Below, one piece after another: positions 1 through 10,036 of a stretch of 64,000 bases of DNA. The notes beneath the pieces are model-generated. The model saw nothing but the letters and a program-made list of their open reading frames with translations, had not been told where the DNA came from and did not search any database. The position numbers were made by a program, and so were the translations under genes. This stretch comes from Georgenia satyanarayanai. Lineage in GTDB: Bacteria > Actinomycetota > Actinomycetes > Actinomycetales > Actinomycetaceae. Numbering within the stretch: the first letter of the stretch is position 1; each line of letters begins with the position of its first letter. The stretch is from NCBI RefSeq assembly GCF_023715365.1, contig NZ_JAMBNZ010000009.1:1-64000 (forward strand), in the 5' to 3' direction.

Positions 1-104
1 AGCGAGGGGGAAACGCCCGGTCCCATTCCGAACCCGGAAGCTAAGCCCCTCAGCGCCGATGGTACTGCGTGGGAGACTACGTGGGAGAGTAGGACACCGC
101 CGAA
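1..104 (+). rRNA. rrf: 5S ribosomal RNA, 3' part
   Basis: The window opens inside a 5S rRNA gene. The conserved 5S core (CCCATTCCGAACCCGGAAG, then GGGAGAGTAGGACACCGCCG) is readable, and the 3' end lies near position 104. The 5' end is cut off by the window edge. It is presumably the last gene of an rRNA operon lying to the left. A strong hairpin follows directly. Confidence 0.93.
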
Positions 105-114
105 CACCCATTCC

Positions 115-147
115 CGTAAGGGCCGCACCTCAGGTGCGGCCCTTACG
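115..147. terminator. bidirectional terminator between 5S rRNA and rocD
   Basis: A perfect 15-bp G/C-rich stem (positions 115-129 with 133-147) closes a three-base TCA loop and is followed by TGTTTC. It lies between the end of the 5S gene and the convergent end of the ornithine aminotransferase gene, so it can serve both. Confidence 0.85.
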
Positions 148-165
148 TGTTTCACCACCCAACAC

Positions 166-1374
166 TCACCCACGCACCACCATCAACGCCGCCTCCAGGC
201 GCTCCATCATCCACACAAGCTCCTCCTCGGTCACCACGAGGGGAGGAGCCAACCGGATCGTCGCGCCGTGCGTGTCCTTGGCGAGGACCCCGTGGTGCTG
301 CAGCTCCTCGCACAGCCTCCTCCCGCTGGCCACGCGCGGATCGAGGTCGATGCCGGCCCACAGCCCGCGGACCCGGTGGCGCACGATCCCAAGGGCGTGG
401 AGCCGGGCCAGGCCCTCCTCGAGGACGGGCTCGAGGCGGCGGACGTGCTCCTGCAGGTCCCCCGGCTCGAGGAGCTCGACGACGGCTTCCCCGACGGCGC
501 AGGCGAGCGGGTTGCCCCCGAAGGTGGAACCGTGCTCCCCGACACCGAGGACGCCGAGGATGGCGTGGTCGGCGACGACGGCGGAGACGGGAAGGACCCC
601 GCCCCCGAGTGCCTTCCCCAGGATGTAGACGTCGGGCACGACCCCCTCGGACTCGCACGCGAAGGTGTGGCCCGTGCGCCCCAGCCCGCTCTGCACCTCG
701 TCGGCGAGAAGGAGCAGGCCGTGACGGTTGCAGATCTCCCGCACCGCGGCGAGGTACCCGTGCGGCGGCAGGAGGACACCGGCCTCGCCCTGGATGGGTT
801 CGAGGAGGACCGCTGTCGTGGTCGGTGTGACGGCGGCCTCCAGCGCTGCAGCGTCACCGAAGGGGACGGGGTCGAAGCCGCCGTCGTACGGTCCGAAACC
901 CGCACGCGCGGCCGGGTCACTCGAGAAGCCGACGATCGTCGTCGTCCGGCCGTGGAAGTTCCCCTCGGCGACGATGATCCGCGCTCGCCCGTCCGGCATC
1001 CCGCGCCTCGTGTACGCCCACTTCCGGGCCACCTTGATGGCGGTCTCCACCGCCTCGGCCCCGGTGTTCATCGGCAGCACCCGCTCCTTGCCGCACAGCC
1101 GTGCCAGGCGGGTGGCGAAGCCGGCCAGACGGTCGTTGTGGAAGGCGCGGCTGGTGAGGGTGAGGCGGTGCAGCTGCTCCTCGGCCGCCGCGAGCAGGGC
1201 CGGGTGGGAGTGTCCGAAGTTGAGGGCGGAGTACCCGGCGAGAGCGTCGAGGTACTCGCGGCCCTCGACGTCCCGTACCCACACGCCGCGTCCCTCGCTC
1301 AGCACGACCGGCAGCGGCGCGTAGGTCTGGGCGATCACGGACGTCTCGGCTGCGATGGTGTCCGCGGTGCTCAT
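166..1374 (-). CDS. rocD: ornithine--oxo-acid aminotransferase
   Basis: A 402-residue class III PLP aminotransferase. It converts L-ornithine and 2-oxoglutarate to glutamate semialdehyde and glutamate, linking arginine/ornithine breakdown to proline and glutamate. Visible features are LNFGHSHP near the N-terminus, the MNTGAEAVETA PLP-phosphate site, LLADEVQSGLGRTG and the PLP lysine K254 in ILGKALGGG. The length matches RocD. The open frame runs far upstream, but the ATG at 1374 has a GAGGAGG ribosome site and begins the conserved protein. It is divergent from an amino-acid ABC transporter, which suggests the transported substrate may be ornithine, arginine or a relative (inference). Confidence 0.92.
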   Translation of the reverse strand: MSTADTIAAETSVIAQTYAPLPVVLSEGRGVWVRDVEGREYLDALAGYSALNFGHSHPALLAAAEEQLHRLTLTSRAFHNDRLAGFATRLARLCGKERVLPMNTGAEAVETAIKVARKWAYTRRGMPDGRARIIVAEGNFHGRTTTIVGFSSDPAARAGFGPYDGGFDPVPFGDAAALEAAVTPTTTAVLLEPIQGEAGVLLPPHGYLAAVREICNRHGLLLLADEVQSGLGRTGHTFACESEGVVPDVYILGKALGGGVLPVSAVVADHAILGVLGVGEHGSTFGGNPLACAVGEAVVELLEPGDLQEHVRRLEPVLEEGLARLHALGIVRHRVRGLWAGIDLDPRVASGRRLCEELQHHGVLAKDTHGATIRLAPPLVVTEEELVWMMERLEAALMVVRG

Positions 1375-1542
1375 CCACGCCTCCTCGCCTCGGTGCGATC
1401 CATCACGATGGTAAGCAGGAGAGCCGTGAGAAGTCCGCGTTTCAAGACCAGTTCCAACGAGGCAGCCATGTGACACGCCGGTAACGTGGGACCGCGTAGC
1501 ATGACGCCAGCCGTCTCTCACCCAGCAGAAGGACAACGGACA
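1375..1542. promoter_or_regulatory. divergent promoter region of rocD and the amino-acid ABC operon
   Basis: A 168-bp gap separates the two divergent starts. It holds a short dyad (CCATC-AC-GATGG at 1400-1411) close to the rocD start and a TAGCAT box (1497-1502) that could be the -10 of the ABC operon. No convincing -35 was found. Shared control of both units is plausible but unproven. Confidence 0.35.
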
Positions 1543-2358
1543 ATGAACTCTTCTCCTCTGGCCCGGCGCTCCGCGCTCGCTGCGACGGCAGCCGCGGCGC
1601 TCCTGCTCGTGTCCGCCTGCGGCGGCGACGAGGGCGAGAGCGGTGAGAGTGCCGGCCTCGGGCTGGTCGACGAAGGCACGCTCACCGCCTGCTCCAACGT
1701 CCCCTACCCGCCCTTCGAGCTCGAGGACGCGGAGGCGCCCAGCGGGTACAGCGGGTTCGACATCGATCTCCTCCAGGCCATTGCCGACGACCTCGAGCTC
1801 GACCTCGCCGTCGAGAACGTCAGCTTCGAGGCGCTCCAGTCCGGGACCACCTTCGTCTCCGGGCAGTGCGACGTCGGCGCCTCCGCAATCACCATCACGG
1901 AGGAGCGCCAGGAGAACCTCACCTTCTCCGAGCCCTACTACGACTCCCTCCAGTCGCTGCTCGTGGCGCCGGACTCCGGCATCGAGTCCATCGCCGACCT
2001 CGCGGACAAGAACGTCGGCGTCCAGGCCGGCACGACGGGCCTGTCCTACGCCGAGGAGAACGCCGAGGGCGCCACGCTCGTGGAGTACCCGGGGAACGCC
2101 GAGCTGTGGTCGGCCATCCAGGCGGGCCAGATCGACGCGATCCTCCAAGACCTGCCGGTCAACATCGAGAACGCCGAGGCAGACCCGAGCTACGTCATCG
2201 TCGAGGAGTACTCGACCGACGAGCAGTACGGCTACGCCATGGCCAAGGACGCCTCCACCGAGCTCGTCGACGCAATCAACTCCTCGCTCCAGGGCCTGCG
2301 TGACGACGGCACCTACCAGGAGATCTACGACTCCTACTTCGCCGTCGAGCGCCGCTAG
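1543..2358 (+). CDS. polar amino-acid ABC transporter, substrate-binding lipoprotein
   Basis: A 271-residue family 3 extracellular solute-binding protein (GlnH/HisJ type). It begins with a lipoprotein signal whose lipobox LVSAC precedes CGGDEG, so it is tethered outside the membrane. The mature part shows the family pattern: ACSNVPYPPFE, GFDIDLLQAIADDL, a Cys-containing GQCDVGASAITIT stretch and the FSEPYY motif. The ATG at 1543 was chosen because AAGGA precedes it and the signal peptide starts there. It forms an operon with the permease (3-bp gap) and ATPase. The ligand is not readable; the neighbouring rocD hints at a basic amino acid. Confidence 0.9.
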   Translation: MNSSPLARRSALAATAAAALLLVSACGGDEGESGESAGLGLVDEGTLTACSNVPYPPFELEDAEAPSGYSGFDIDLLQAIADDLELDLAVENVSFEALQSGTTFVSGQCDVGASAITITEERQENLTFSEPYYDSLQSLLVAPDSGIESIADLADKNVGVQAGTTGLSYAEENAEGATLVEYPGNAELWSAIQAGQIDAILQDLPVNIENAEADPSYVIVEEYSTDEQYGYAMAKDASTELVDAINSSLQGLRDDGTYQEIYDSYFAVERR

Positions 2359-2361
2359 CCC

Positions 2362-3147
2362 ATGCGCCTCACCACACGCCGGCGGCTGACCCGGACAGGG
2401 ATGTACGTCCTGTTCTTCGCCGCCCTCGCGGCCATCGCGCTGCTGGCCGACTGGGAGCGGATCTCCAACCAGTTCTTCCGCCTCGACATCGCCCGGGACC
2501 AGTTCCCCGAGATCGTCACGATCGCCCTGAAGAACACCCTCCTCTTCACGCTGATCTCCTTCGCCGGCGGCCTGGTGCTCGGGATCGTCTTCGCCCTCAT
2601 GAAGCTGTCCAGCGTCGGCCCCTACCGGTGGTTCGCCACCGCCTGGATCGAGCTGTTCCGCGGGCTGCCGGCGCTCTTGACGATCTTCGTGATGGCGTAC
2701 GTCGTGCCGATCGCCTTCGGCTTCCGGATCCCCGGCGGCAACGTCGGGGCCGGGCTCGTCGGGCTCATCTTCGTCGCCTCCGCCTACATGGCCGAGGTGA
2801 TCCGATCCGGTATCCAGGCCGTGCCCAAGGGGCAGAGCGAGGCGGCTCGATCGCTCGGCATGTCGCCGGCTGAGACGATGGTGAGAATCATCCTGCCGCA
2901 GGGCTTCCGCATCATCATCCCGCCGCTGACCAACGAGTTCGTGCTCCTTCTCAAGGACACCTCGCTGCTGTTCATCGCGGGCTCCACGGTCCTCACCAAG
3001 GAGCTCACGACCTTCGCGCGGGACGGCCAGACGACGACGGGCAACGGCACCCCGCTCGTCATGGGCGCCCTGCTCTACCTGGTGATTACGATCCCGCTGA
3101 CCCGGCTCGTGGCAGTGCTCGAACGACGGATGGCGAGGGGACGATGA
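2362..3147 (+). CDS. polar amino-acid ABC transporter, permease
   Basis: A 261-residue inner-membrane permease of the HisM/GlnP family with several hydrophobic spans. The first span is around residues 14-30. The EAA loop is visible as [20 protein letters not shown], which docks on the ATPase. It starts 3 bp after the binding-protein stop, and its own stop overlaps the ATPase start by 4 bp, so the three genes are translated together. One permease gene is present, so the pore is probably a homodimer. Confidence 0.92.
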   Translation: MRLTTRRRLTRTGMYVLFFAALAAIALLADWERISNQFFRLDIARDQFPEIVTIALKNTLLFTLISFAGGLVLGIVFALMKLSSVGPYRWFATAWIELFRGLPALLTIFVMAYVVPIAFGFRIPGGNVGAGLVGLIFVASAYMAEVIRSGIQAVPKGQSEAARSLGMSPAETMVRIILPQGFRIIIPPLTNEFVLLLKDTSLLFIAGSTVLTKELTTFARDGQTTTGNGTPLVMGALLYLVITIPLTRLVAVLERRMARGR

Positions 3148-3884
3148 CGGGCACCACCCCCGCGATCGAGATCACGGGGCTGCGTAAGAGCTTCGGCGAC
3201 AACGAGGTGCTCAAGGGCATCGACCTGGCGGTGCACAACGGCGAGGTCGTCTGCGTCATCGGCCCATCCGGCTCGGGGAAGTCCACCCTGCTGCGCACGG
3301 TGAACAGGCTCGAGGAACCGAGCGGCGGCTCGCTGCGTATCGAGGGCGAGGACATCCTCGACCCGGACTGCGACATCGACGCCGTGCGCACCCGCATCGG
3401 GATGGTGTTCCAGCAGTTCAACCTCTTCCCGCACCTCGACGTCATGGGCAACCTCACCATCGCTCAACGCCGCGTCCTCAAGCGCGGCAAGCAGGAGGCC
3501 ACCGAGGTGGCCCGCGCGATGCTCGAGCGCGTCGGCCTCGCCGACCGCGGGGACGCCTACCCGGCGCAGCTCTCCGGTGGCCAGCAGCAGCGCGTGGCCA
3601 TCGCCCGAGCCCTGTCGATGAACCCCGACATGATGCTTTTCGACGAGCCGACCTCCGCGCTCGACCCCGAGCTCGTCGGTGAGGTCCTCGACGTGATGAA
3701 GCTCCTCGCCGCCGAAGGAATGACGATGATGGTCGTCACCCACGAGATGGGCTTCGCGCGCGAGGTGGGGGACCGGCTCGTCTTCATGGACGACGGCCTC
3801 ATCGTCGAGGAGGGCATCCCCGCAGAAGTCCTGGCCTCACCACAGCACGCCCGCACCCAGGCGTTCCTGTCGAAGGTGCTCTAG
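3144..3884 (+). CDS. polar amino-acid ABC transporter, ATP-binding protein
   Basis: A 246-residue ATPase of the GlnQ/HisP family that energises the upstream permease. The Walker A motif [10 protein letters not shown]-loop [11 protein letters not shown], signature LSGGQQQRV, Walker [14 protein letters not shown] and the switch histidine in VVTHEMGFA are all intact. ATGA overlap with the permease gives translational coupling. No strong hairpin follows the stop. Confidence 0.94.
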   Translation: MTGTTPAIEITGLRKSFGDNEVLKGIDLAVHNGEVVCVIGPSGSGKSTLLRTVNRLEEPSGGSLRIEGEDILDPDCDIDAVRTRIGMVFQQFNLFPHLDVMGNLTIAQRRVLKRGKQEATEVARAMLERVGLADRGDAYPAQLSGGQQQRVAIARALSMNPDMMLFDEPTSALDPELVGEVLDVMKLLAAEGMTMMVVTHEMGFAREVGDRLVFMDDGLIVEEGIPAEVLASPQHARTQAFLSKVL

Positions 3885-3954
3885 TTGCTCCGACCCCCGC
3901 CGCTGGCGCACCTCCTTATCACCCGCTTTTTGCAAGGTTGACGAGAGGAACACG

Positions 3955-6780
3955 ATGCAGGTTCGACGACGAGTCTGGTGCGGTGCCGCGGTCTCCGCCG
4001 TGCTGCTGGGGGCGGTGACCGTACCCGCGGTGGGCGCCGGCCCGGTGACCGCGGTGGTCACGCCCCCGACGGCGAGTGCCGCGGCCGAGGACGACGGCGT
4101 GCCCTACCCGCGGCAGGAGCCGCTCACCGAGCCGCCGGTCAACGAGGAGGACCAGTCCTACTGGCGCGGGGCCATCCCCTTCCACGAGATCGCGCCGCTC
4201 CTCAACGGCCTCACGGAGACCAGCGAGTACGTCTCCACCGAGGTCGTCGGCCAGTCCACCGAGGAACGCGACCTGTACCTCGTGACGATCACGGCCCCGG
4301 AGACCGCGGCGGAGAGTGCCCAGCAGGACGCGTGGCGCGACCGGATCAAGCACGACGCCGATGCCGCCCAGGACGACGCCGCGCTCATGGCCGGCTACAA
4401 GACACCGATCTGGTTCAACAACAACATCCACGGCAACGAGTGGGACGGCACCGACGCCACACTCGCCTACATCACCGAGCTCGTCGGGGCGCTCGAGGCT
4501 GGTGACGAGGAGGCCCTGGCCCTCGCCGAGGGGTACCGCCTGTACTTCACGGTGACGAACAATCCCGACGGACGCGTGGCCGGCACGCGGGCGACCGCGC
4601 TCAACCTCGACGCGAACCGCGACTTCATCACGAACACGACGCCGGAGACCCGCGCCGTCCGCGACCTCACCGGGGACCTGCAGCCGGTCTTCTTCATCGA
4701 CCTGCACGGGTACACCGGCACCCTGCAGGTGGAACCCACCGGCCCACCGCAGGGCGAGAACTACGAGCACGACCTTCTCATGCCCTACTCCTACGCCGCC
4801 GCGCTGCGGATCGAGCAGGACGTCGTCGCCGCGGACATCGAAGGGAACCCGCTGACCGAGGACGGCGGGATCATCATCCCGTTCCGTGACATCCCGTCCG
4901 GGTGGGACGGCTGGCCGCCGATCTTCACCCCGCAGTATGTCCAGTTCCAGGGCTCCATCGCCTACACCGTCGAGCTCGGCCCCGGCCGGAGCCGTGCGGC
5001 GACGGTGGAGGAGCAGCTGGTGGAGAACGCCCAGCGCCTGGTGACCAACCGCGAGGTCGGCCGCCAGGTCATCGAGTCGACGGTCGCCTACGTCGACGAG
5101 AACCGCGACGCCATCCTCGGCAACCAGATGGAGATCTTCCGGCGCGGGCAGGAAGGTGAGCCGCTGCGAGAGATCCCGGCGAACCCCGACCCGGACGACT
5201 ACGCCGGTCCGGACGAGTGGACCGAGGAGTGGGACGAGCCCGACGTCACCGGCACCGACTTCCCGCGCGCCTACCTCATCCCCGCCGGGACGACCGATGC
5301 CGCAACTCTCGTCGACCATCTCCTCGCCCACGGTGTCGAGGTCGGCACCGCCGATGCCGCCTTCGGGGCCGCCGGCGAGGAGTACCCGTCAGGCACCTTC
5401 GTCGTCGACATGCACCAGCCACTGCGTGGCCTGGCCAACGTCCTGCTCTCCGACGGCTCCGACATCTCCGACCGCGTGCCCAGCATGTATGACATCTCCG
5501 CGTGGAGCCTGGGCCGTCTGTGGGGAGCCGAGGTCGACCGCGTCGGTGACACGACCGACCCGGCCCTGCCTGTCACGGCGACGCCGCTGGTCGTCGCGCC
5601 CCCGACCGGCTCGTTTCCGGCCGATGCCGGGTACGTGAGCCTCGCGCTCGACGGCGTCGCGGCGGTGCAGGCGGTCAACCTCCTGCTCGCGGCAGGGGTG
5701 GCCGTCGCCGACGTCGGTGACGGCACCGTCGTCGTCGGCCCAGACGGGCTGGAGGAGGCGGAGGTGGTGAGCGAGCTGCTCGGGGTCGCCTTCACCGCCA
5801 GCGACGGGAGCGAGCTCGCCGGCGACGACGTCCGCGGCTTGTCCGCGCTGCGCGTCGGCTACACCTCGTCCGCGGCCTACGGCGGTGAGGACGAGCTGGT
5901 CCTCACCGGCCTCGGCTTCGTCGACCCGGTTCGTGTGACGCCGGCCGGGCTCGCCGACGGGACCGTCGACCTCGACGAGATCGACGTGCTGTGGCTGGGG
6001 GCGCCGCTTCGGCTGGGCACGGACGACGCTGCCGCGCGGGCAGCGCTCGAGCTGGACGAGTACTTCGAGTCGGGCCGGGGCGTCGTCGCCTCCGCGCAAG
6101 CCGGTACGTGGGCAGCCGACACCTTTGGGCTCTTCGAGGCGACGGCGGTGAGCGGTCCCGGCCGCGCCAACGGCGTTGTGCTCGTCGACACGGCCGACGG
6201 CGTCATCGGCGCCCAGGCCGAGGGCGCCGCGTTCACCTACGGGCCGGCGTACTTCACCGACCTCGGGGAGGAGGTGACGGTCGAACAGACCTTCACCGCC
6301 GAGCCGCTGCTCAGCGGTCACTGGCTGCCGAACGAGGACGGGACCGGCGGGCCGGAGCAGGCTGCCGGCCAGCCCTCGGTCATCTCCGCGGTGACCGACG
6401 ACGGCTCTCGGGCCCTCGTCTTCGGCACCGACCCGCTCTTCCGCACCCACCCGCGCGGGATGTTCGACGACGTCGCGGCCGCGCTGTACTGGGCAGGTCC
6501 CGAGGGCGCACTCGTCGAGCCGCCCGTCGAGGAGCCGACGGAGGAGCCGACGACTCCCGAGCCGACCGAGGAGCCGACCACCTCCGAGCCGACCGAGGAG
6601 CCGACGACGGCCCCGACCTCCGAGGAGCCGACGGTCGTCCCGACGGCGGGCCCGACGAACGGTCCGGGAAGCGGGCGTCTGCCCAGCACCGGTGCCGACG
6701 TCTGGGCCCTTGGTGTCCTCACGGTGCTGCTCGCCGGCGGTGGCGGGGTGCTCGTCGCCCGCCGTCGCGGGACGGACTGA
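3955..6780 (+). CDS. wall-anchored M14 family zinc carboxypeptidase
   Basis: A 941-residue exported metallopeptidase. It has a signal peptide (cleavage near residue 40), an M14 catalytic domain at about 50-380, a long C-terminal region of unclear fold, a Pro/Glu/Thr spacer of EEPTxxPTE repeats (about 860-900) and a sorting signal: LPSTG from L909, a hydrophobic span and an RRR tail. Zinc ligands appear as H159 and E162 (IHGNEWDG) and H251 (FFIDLHGY); the likely catalytic glutamate is E340 (YTVELGPG). An Asn-Arg pair in LDANRDF fits the carboxylate-binding site. GAGAGGA precedes the start. It probably trims peptides or peptidoglycan stems outside the cell; the substrate is unknown. Confidence 0.88.
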   Translation: MQVRRRVWCGAAVSAVLLGAVTVPAVGAGPVTAVVTPPTASAAAEDDGVPYPRQEPLTEPPVNEEDQSYWRGAIPFHEIAPLLNGLTETSEYVSTEVVGQSTEERDLYLVTITAPETAAESAQQDAWRDRIKHDADAAQDDAALMAGYKTPIWFNNNIHGNEWDGTDATLAYITELVGALEAGDEEALALAEGYRLYFTVTNNPDGRVAGTRATALNLDANRDFITNTTPETRAVRDLTGDLQPVFFIDLHGYTGTLQVEPTGPPQGENYEHDLLMPYSYAAALRIEQDVVAADIEGNPLTEDGGIIIPFRDIPSGWDGWPPIFTPQYVQFQGSIAYTVELGPGRSRAATVEEQLVENAQRLVTNREVGRQVIESTVAYVDENRDAILGNQMEIFRRGQEGEPLREIPANPDPDDYAGPDEWTEEWDEPDVTGTDFPRAYLIPAGTTDAATLVDHLLAHGVEVGTADAAFGAAGEEYPSGTFVVDMHQPLRGLANVLLSDGSDISDRVPSMYDISAWSLGRLWGAEVDRVGDTTDPALPVTATPLVVAPPTGSFPADAGYVSLALDGVAAVQAVNLLLAAGVAVADVGDGTVVVGPDGLEEAEVVSELLGVAFTASDGSELAGDDVRGLSALRVGYTSSAAYGGEDELVLTGLGFVDPVRVTPAGLADGTVDLDEIDVLWLGAPLRLGTDDAAARAALELDEYFESGRGVVASAQAGTWAADTFGLFEATAVSGPGRANGVVLVDTADGVIGAQAEGAAFTYGPAYFTDLGEEVTVEQTFTAEPLLSGHWLPNEDGTGGPEQAAGQPSVISAVTDDGSRALVFGTDPLFRTHPRGMFDDVAAALYWAGPEGALVEPPVEEPTEEPTTPEPTEEPTTSEPTEEPTTAPTSEEPTVVPTAGPTNGPGSGRLPSTGADVWALGVLTVLLAGGGGVLVARRRGTD

Positions 6781-6797
6781 CACCGGCGTGACCCTGT

Positions 6798-6828
6798 GGG
6801 GCGGCACCTGCGACCGGGGTGCCGCCCC
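6798..6828 (+). terminator. terminator after the M14 peptidase gene
   Basis: An 11-bp G/C stem (6798-6808 with 6818-6828) lies 17 bases after the stop. There is no long T tract. Confidence 0.65.
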
Positions 6829-6880
6829 GCTGTCATGTCTTGCCGCTCGAACGTGCGCCGAGAGTGTCGGTTCGGAGTCT

Positions 6881-6886
6881 TAGACT
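6881..6886 (+). promoter_or_regulatory. -10 box of ilvD, leaderless geometry
   Basis: TAGACT is followed by exactly six bases (CGGGAC) and then the ilvD ATG. No ribosome site is present. The spacing implies transcription starts on the A of the start codon. Confidence 0.55.
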
Positions 6887-6892
6887 CGGGAC

Positions 6893-8593
6893 ATGACCAC
6901 CGAAGCCACTGACATCAAGCCGCGCAGCCGTCAGGTGACCGACGGCATCGAGGCGACGGCATCGCGAGGCATGCTCCGCGCCGTCGGCATGGGCGACGAC
7001 GACTTCGCCAAGCCCCAGATCGGCATCGCGAGCTCGTGGAACGAGATCACACCCTGCAACCTCTCCCTGGACCGTCTGGCCCAGGGAGCGAAGGAGGGCG
7101 TGCACGCCGGCGGTGGCTACCCGCTCCAGTTCGGCACCATCTCGGTGTCCGACGGTATCTCGATGGGCCATGAGGGCATGCACTACTCGCTCGTCTCGCG
7201 CGACATCATCGCCGACTCGGTCGAGACCGTCATGCAGGCCGAGCGCCTCGACGGCTCGGTGCTCCTCGCCGGCTGCGACAAGTCGCTGCCGGGCATGCTC
7301 ATGGCCGCGGCCCGCCTCGACCTCGCCGCCGTCTTCCTCTACGCCGGCACGATCATGCCGGGCTGGGTCAAGCTCGAGGACGGCACCGAGAAGGACGTCA
7401 CCCTCATCGACGCCTTCGAGGCCGTCGGCGCGTGCTCGCGTGGACTCATGAGCAAGGGCGACCTCGACCGCATCGAGCGCGCGATCTGCCCCGGCGAGGG
7501 CGCGTGCGGTGGCATGTACACCGCCAACACCATGGCCTCCGTGGCCGAGGCCATGGGCATGTCCCTGCCCGGCTCCGCCGCCCCGCCGTCGGCCGACCGT
7601 CGCCGGGACATGTTCGCCCACCGCAGCGGTGAGGCGGTCGTGGAGATGCTGCGCCAGGGCATCACCGCGCGCGACATCATCACGAAGAAGTCGCTGGAGA
7701 ACGCGATCGCCGTCGTCATGGCCTTCGGCGGCTCGACGAACGCCGTGCTGCACCTCCTCGCGATCGCCAACGAGGCCGAGGTCGACCTCTCGCTCGACGA
7801 CTTCAGCCGCATCGCCGAGCGCGTCCCGCACCTGGGCGACCTCAAGCCCTTCGGCCGCTACGTCATGAACGACATCGACCGCATCGGCGGCGTGCCCGTC
7901 GTCATGAAGGCCCTGCTCGACGCCGGTCTGCTCCACGGCGACTGTCTCACCGTTACCGGCAAGACCGTCGCGGAGAACCTCGCGGGCATCAACCCGCCGG
8001 ACCCGGACGGCAAGATCCTGCGGGCGCTGGACAACCCGATCCACGCGACCGGCGGCATCACCATCCTCGGTGGCTCCCTCGCCCCGGAGGGCGCGGTCGT
8101 GAAGTCCGCGGGCTTCGACTCTGACGTCTTCGAGGGCACCGCCCGCGTTTTCGAGCGCGAGCGGGCCGCGATGGACGCCCTCGAGGACGGCACCATCCAG
8201 GCCGGCGACGTCGTCGTCATCCGCTACGAGGGCCCCAAGGGCGGCCCGGGCATGCGCGAGATGCTCGCCATCACCGGCGCGATCAAGGGCGCGGGGCTCG
8301 GCAAGGACGTCCTCCTGCTCACCGACGGCCGCTTCTCCGGTGGCACGACCGGCCTGTGCGTCGGGCACGTCGCCCCCGAGGCGGTCGACGCCGGACCCAT
8401 CGCCTTCGTCCGTGACGGTGACAAGATCCGCCTCGACGTGGCCGGCAAGACCCTCGACCTCCTGGTCGACGGGGAGGAGCTGGCACGGCGCCGCGAGGGC
8501 TGGGCGCCGCTCGCCCCGCAGTTCACCAAGGGCGTGCTGGGCAAGTACACCAAGCTCGTGCAGTCGGCGAGCACGGGCGCCATCCTCGCCTGA
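6893..8593 (+). CDS. ilvD: dihydroxy-acid dehydratase
   Basis: A 566-residue Fe-S dehydratase catalysing the third step of valine and isoleucine synthesis, dihydroxy-acid to 2-oxo-acid. Cluster cysteines lie in [19 protein letters not shown] and [15 protein letters not shown]. Other family motifs are [29 protein letters not shown] and the C-terminal [16 protein letters not shown]. The length fits the shorter IlvD group of actinobacteria. It stands alone, about 1.5 kb before ilvBNC and separated from it by a reverse-strand reductase, so it has its own promoter. Confidence 0.96.
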   Translation: MTTEATDIKPRSRQVTDGIEATASRGMLRAVGMGDDDFAKPQIGIASSWNEITPCNLSLDRLAQGAKEGVHAGGGYPLQFGTISVSDGISMGHEGMHYSLVSRDIIADSVETVMQAERLDGSVLLAGCDKSLPGMLMAAARLDLAAVFLYAGTIMPGWVKLEDGTEKDVTLIDAFEAVGACSRGLMSKGDLDRIERAICPGEGACGGMYTANTMASVAEAMGMSLPGSAAPPSADRRRDMFAHRSGEAVVEMLRQGITARDIITKKSLENAIAVVMAFGGSTNAVLHLLAIANEAEVDLSLDDFSRIAERVPHLGDLKPFGRYVMNDIDRIGGVPVVMKALLDAGLLHGDCLTVTGKTVAENLAGINPPDPDGKILRALDNPIHATGGITILGGSLAPEGAVVKSAGFDSDVFEGTARVFERERAAMDALEDGTIQAGDVVVIRYEGPKGGPGMREMLAITGAIKGAGLGKDVLLLTDGRFSGGTTGLCVGHVAPEAVDAGPIAFVRDGDKIRLDVAGKTLDLLVDGEELARRREGWAPLAPQFTKGVLGKYTKLVQSASTGAILA

Positions 8594-8607
8594 GCCACCC
8601 CGCATCG

Positions 8608-8650
8608 CGCCGAGAGCCGGATTCCTCCACGGAGGATCCGGCTCTCGGCG
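8608..8650. terminator. bidirectional terminator between ilvD and the quinone reductase gene
   Basis: A 14-bp perfect stem (8608-8621 with 8637-8650) extends inward through TCCTCC/GGAGGA. It sits between two convergent genes. A related half-element (AGCCGGATTCCTCC) recurs at about 52,530 after cofE. Confidence 0.8.
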
Positions 8651-8665
8651 TAAGAGGGGGCGAGG

Positions 8666-9646
8666 CTAGGGGACGAGGAGGACCTTGCCGGTCGTCTGCC
8701 GGCCCTCGAGGGCGGCGTGTGCGGCGGCCGCCTCGGCGAGCGGGAACTCCTGCCCGATGCGGACGTCCAGCCCGTCGGCGACGGCGTGGAAGAGGTCAGT
8801 GGCCCGCCACAGCAGCTCGGCGCGGTCGGCGGTGTAGTGCGCGAGCGTCGGACGGGTGACGAAGAGCGACCCCGCGCCGTTGAGGCGCTGGAGGTCGAAG
8901 GGCGGCACCTGCCCGCTGGACCCGCCGAACAGGACGAGCATCCCCCGCGGGCGCAGACTGCCCAGGGAGGCGTCGAAGGTCGCCCTGCCCACGCCGTCGT
9001 AGACGACGTCGACGCCCCGGCCGTCGGTGAGCTCGCGAACGTGCTGCGGCAGCTCGGCCGTGAGGTCGTCGAGCTCGGTGTAGCGGATGACGTGCTGGGC
9101 CCCCGCCTGGCGGGAGAGGTGCTCCTTCTCCACGCTGCCGACAGTCGAGATCACCCGGCCGCCGCGCCGCACGACGAGCTGGGTGAGCAGCAGACCGACG
9201 CCACCGGCACCGGCGTGGACGAGCGCGACGTCGCCGGGTGACACCGGGAAGGTCGAGGCGCTGAGGTAGTGGGCGGTCATCCCTTGGAGGGGGAGTGCGG
9301 CGGCGGTGTGGAGGTCGATCCCGGCCGGGACGGGGATCGCCTCGTGCGCCGGGACGTTCACCCGCTCCGCGTAGCTCCCAGGTGCGGCGGCCCACGCGAC
9401 GTGGTCCCCGACCGCGAGCTCGGTGACGTCGTTGCCCACCTCGACGACGGTGCCCGCTCCCTCGGTACCGACGACGTGGGGGAACTCCACCGGGTACACC
9501 CCGCCGCGGCGGTAGGTGTCGATGAAGTTCACCCCGGCGGCCGCCACCTCGACGCGGACCTCGCCCGGACCTGGGGGCTCATCGGGCAGGTCGATGACGG
9601 TGAGGACCTCCGGGCCCCCGGCCTCGGTGGCGTGGACGGCGCGCAT
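8666..9646 (-). CDS. qor: NADPH:quinone oxidoreductase (zinc-free MDR family)
   Basis: A 326-residue medium-chain reductase of the QOR type. It has an N-terminal GroES-like fold with [12 protein letters not shown] and a Rossmann domain with [17 protein letters not shown] as the NADPH-binding glycine motif. The C-terminal [11 protein letters not shown] is typical. The zinc cysteines of alcohol dehydrogenases are absent, as expected. It likely reduces quinones or enals as a detoxifying enzyme. It is convergent with ilvD and divergent from the ilvB leader. Confidence 0.88.
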   Translation of the reverse strand: MRAVHATEAGGPEVLTVIDLPDEPPGPGEVRVEVAAAGVNFIDTYRRGGVYPVEFPHVVGTEGAGTVVEVGNDVTELAVGDHVAWAAAPGSYAERVNVPAHEAIPVPAGIDLHTAAALPLQGMTAHYLSASTFPVSPGDVALVHAGAGGVGLLLTQLVVRRGGRVISTVGSVEKEHLSRQAGAQHVIRYTELDDLTAELPQHVRELTDGRGVDVVYDGVGRATFDASLGSLRPRGMLVLFGGSSGQVPPFDLQRLNGAGSLFVTRPTLAHYTADRAELLWRATDLFHAVADGLDVRIGQEFPLAEAAAAHAALEGRQTTGKVLLVP

Positions 9647-9900
9647 GGGTCATGTATACCGGGTCTGCTCAGCGCGTGGGCGGCTAGGTTCGCAGCCGCG
9701 GGATCCGATGTCCGGCCTGGGTGTGCTCGACCGCACCTTCCGCGGGACGGGCAGCGGGCCGTCATCGAGTACGGCAACCGGTGGAGCGGTCGCCCCCGGA
9801 GTGCACGTTGTCCCTTGTCACCCTCCCGGAGCGTTTCGAGCCGTCGACGTCAAGGGCTGCTGTTCAGACTGCGGGACGGGAATCCATTATGTGAGACCGG

Positions 9901-9930
9901 TTGGGTGACCTTGGGGTGCGGGGTTACAGT
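9901..9930 (+). promoter_or_regulatory. ilvB leader promoter
   Basis: The TTGGGT box (9901-9906) and TACAGT box (9925-9930) are 18 bases apart. The leader-peptide ATG at 9937 begins six bases after the -10, so the transcript is probably leaderless. Upstream, 9647-9900 has no gene. The AT-rich stretch at 9881-9897 (AATCCATTATGTGAGAC) stands out in this GC-rich DNA and may be a regulator site. Confidence 0.6.
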
Positions 9931-9936
9931 TCTGGC

Positions 9937-9984
9937 ATGCAGCAGGACGTCGTACTTCACAGGCGCGCAGCCGCCGACCGCTGA
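9937..9984 (+). CDS. ilvB operon leader peptide (15 residues)
   Basis: The ORF encodes [15 protein letters not shown] and stops at 9982-9984. The Val-Val-Leu triplet, with a rare CTT leucine codon, would stall ribosomes when charged valine or leucine tRNA is scarce. It has no ribosome site and begins six bases after a -10 box, so it is probably leaderless. It sits directly before a pause stem and an intrinsic terminator ahead of ilvB. This is the layout of ribosome-mediated attenuation known upstream of ilv genes in other actinobacteria. The role is inferred from arrangement and codons. Confidence 0.7.
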   Translation: MQQDVVLHRRAAADR

Positions 9985-10036
9985 GCCGGTCCCGCTGCGC
10001 GCATCCCTTCGCACCCGCCTCGGGTCGAGGGGTTTT
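9963..10036 (+). terminator. ilvB attenuator: pause stem and intrinsic terminator
   Basis: A perfect 9-bp stem pairs 9963-9971 with 9994-10002, overlapping the end of the leader ORF. It is followed by a hairpin centred on CCTCG-GGT-CGAGG (10018-10030) and a six-T run (10033-10038). A ribosome stalled at Val-Val-Leu would cover the left arm of the first stem and change the folding downstream. The exact antiterminator pairing was not resolved by eye. Confidence 0.65.
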
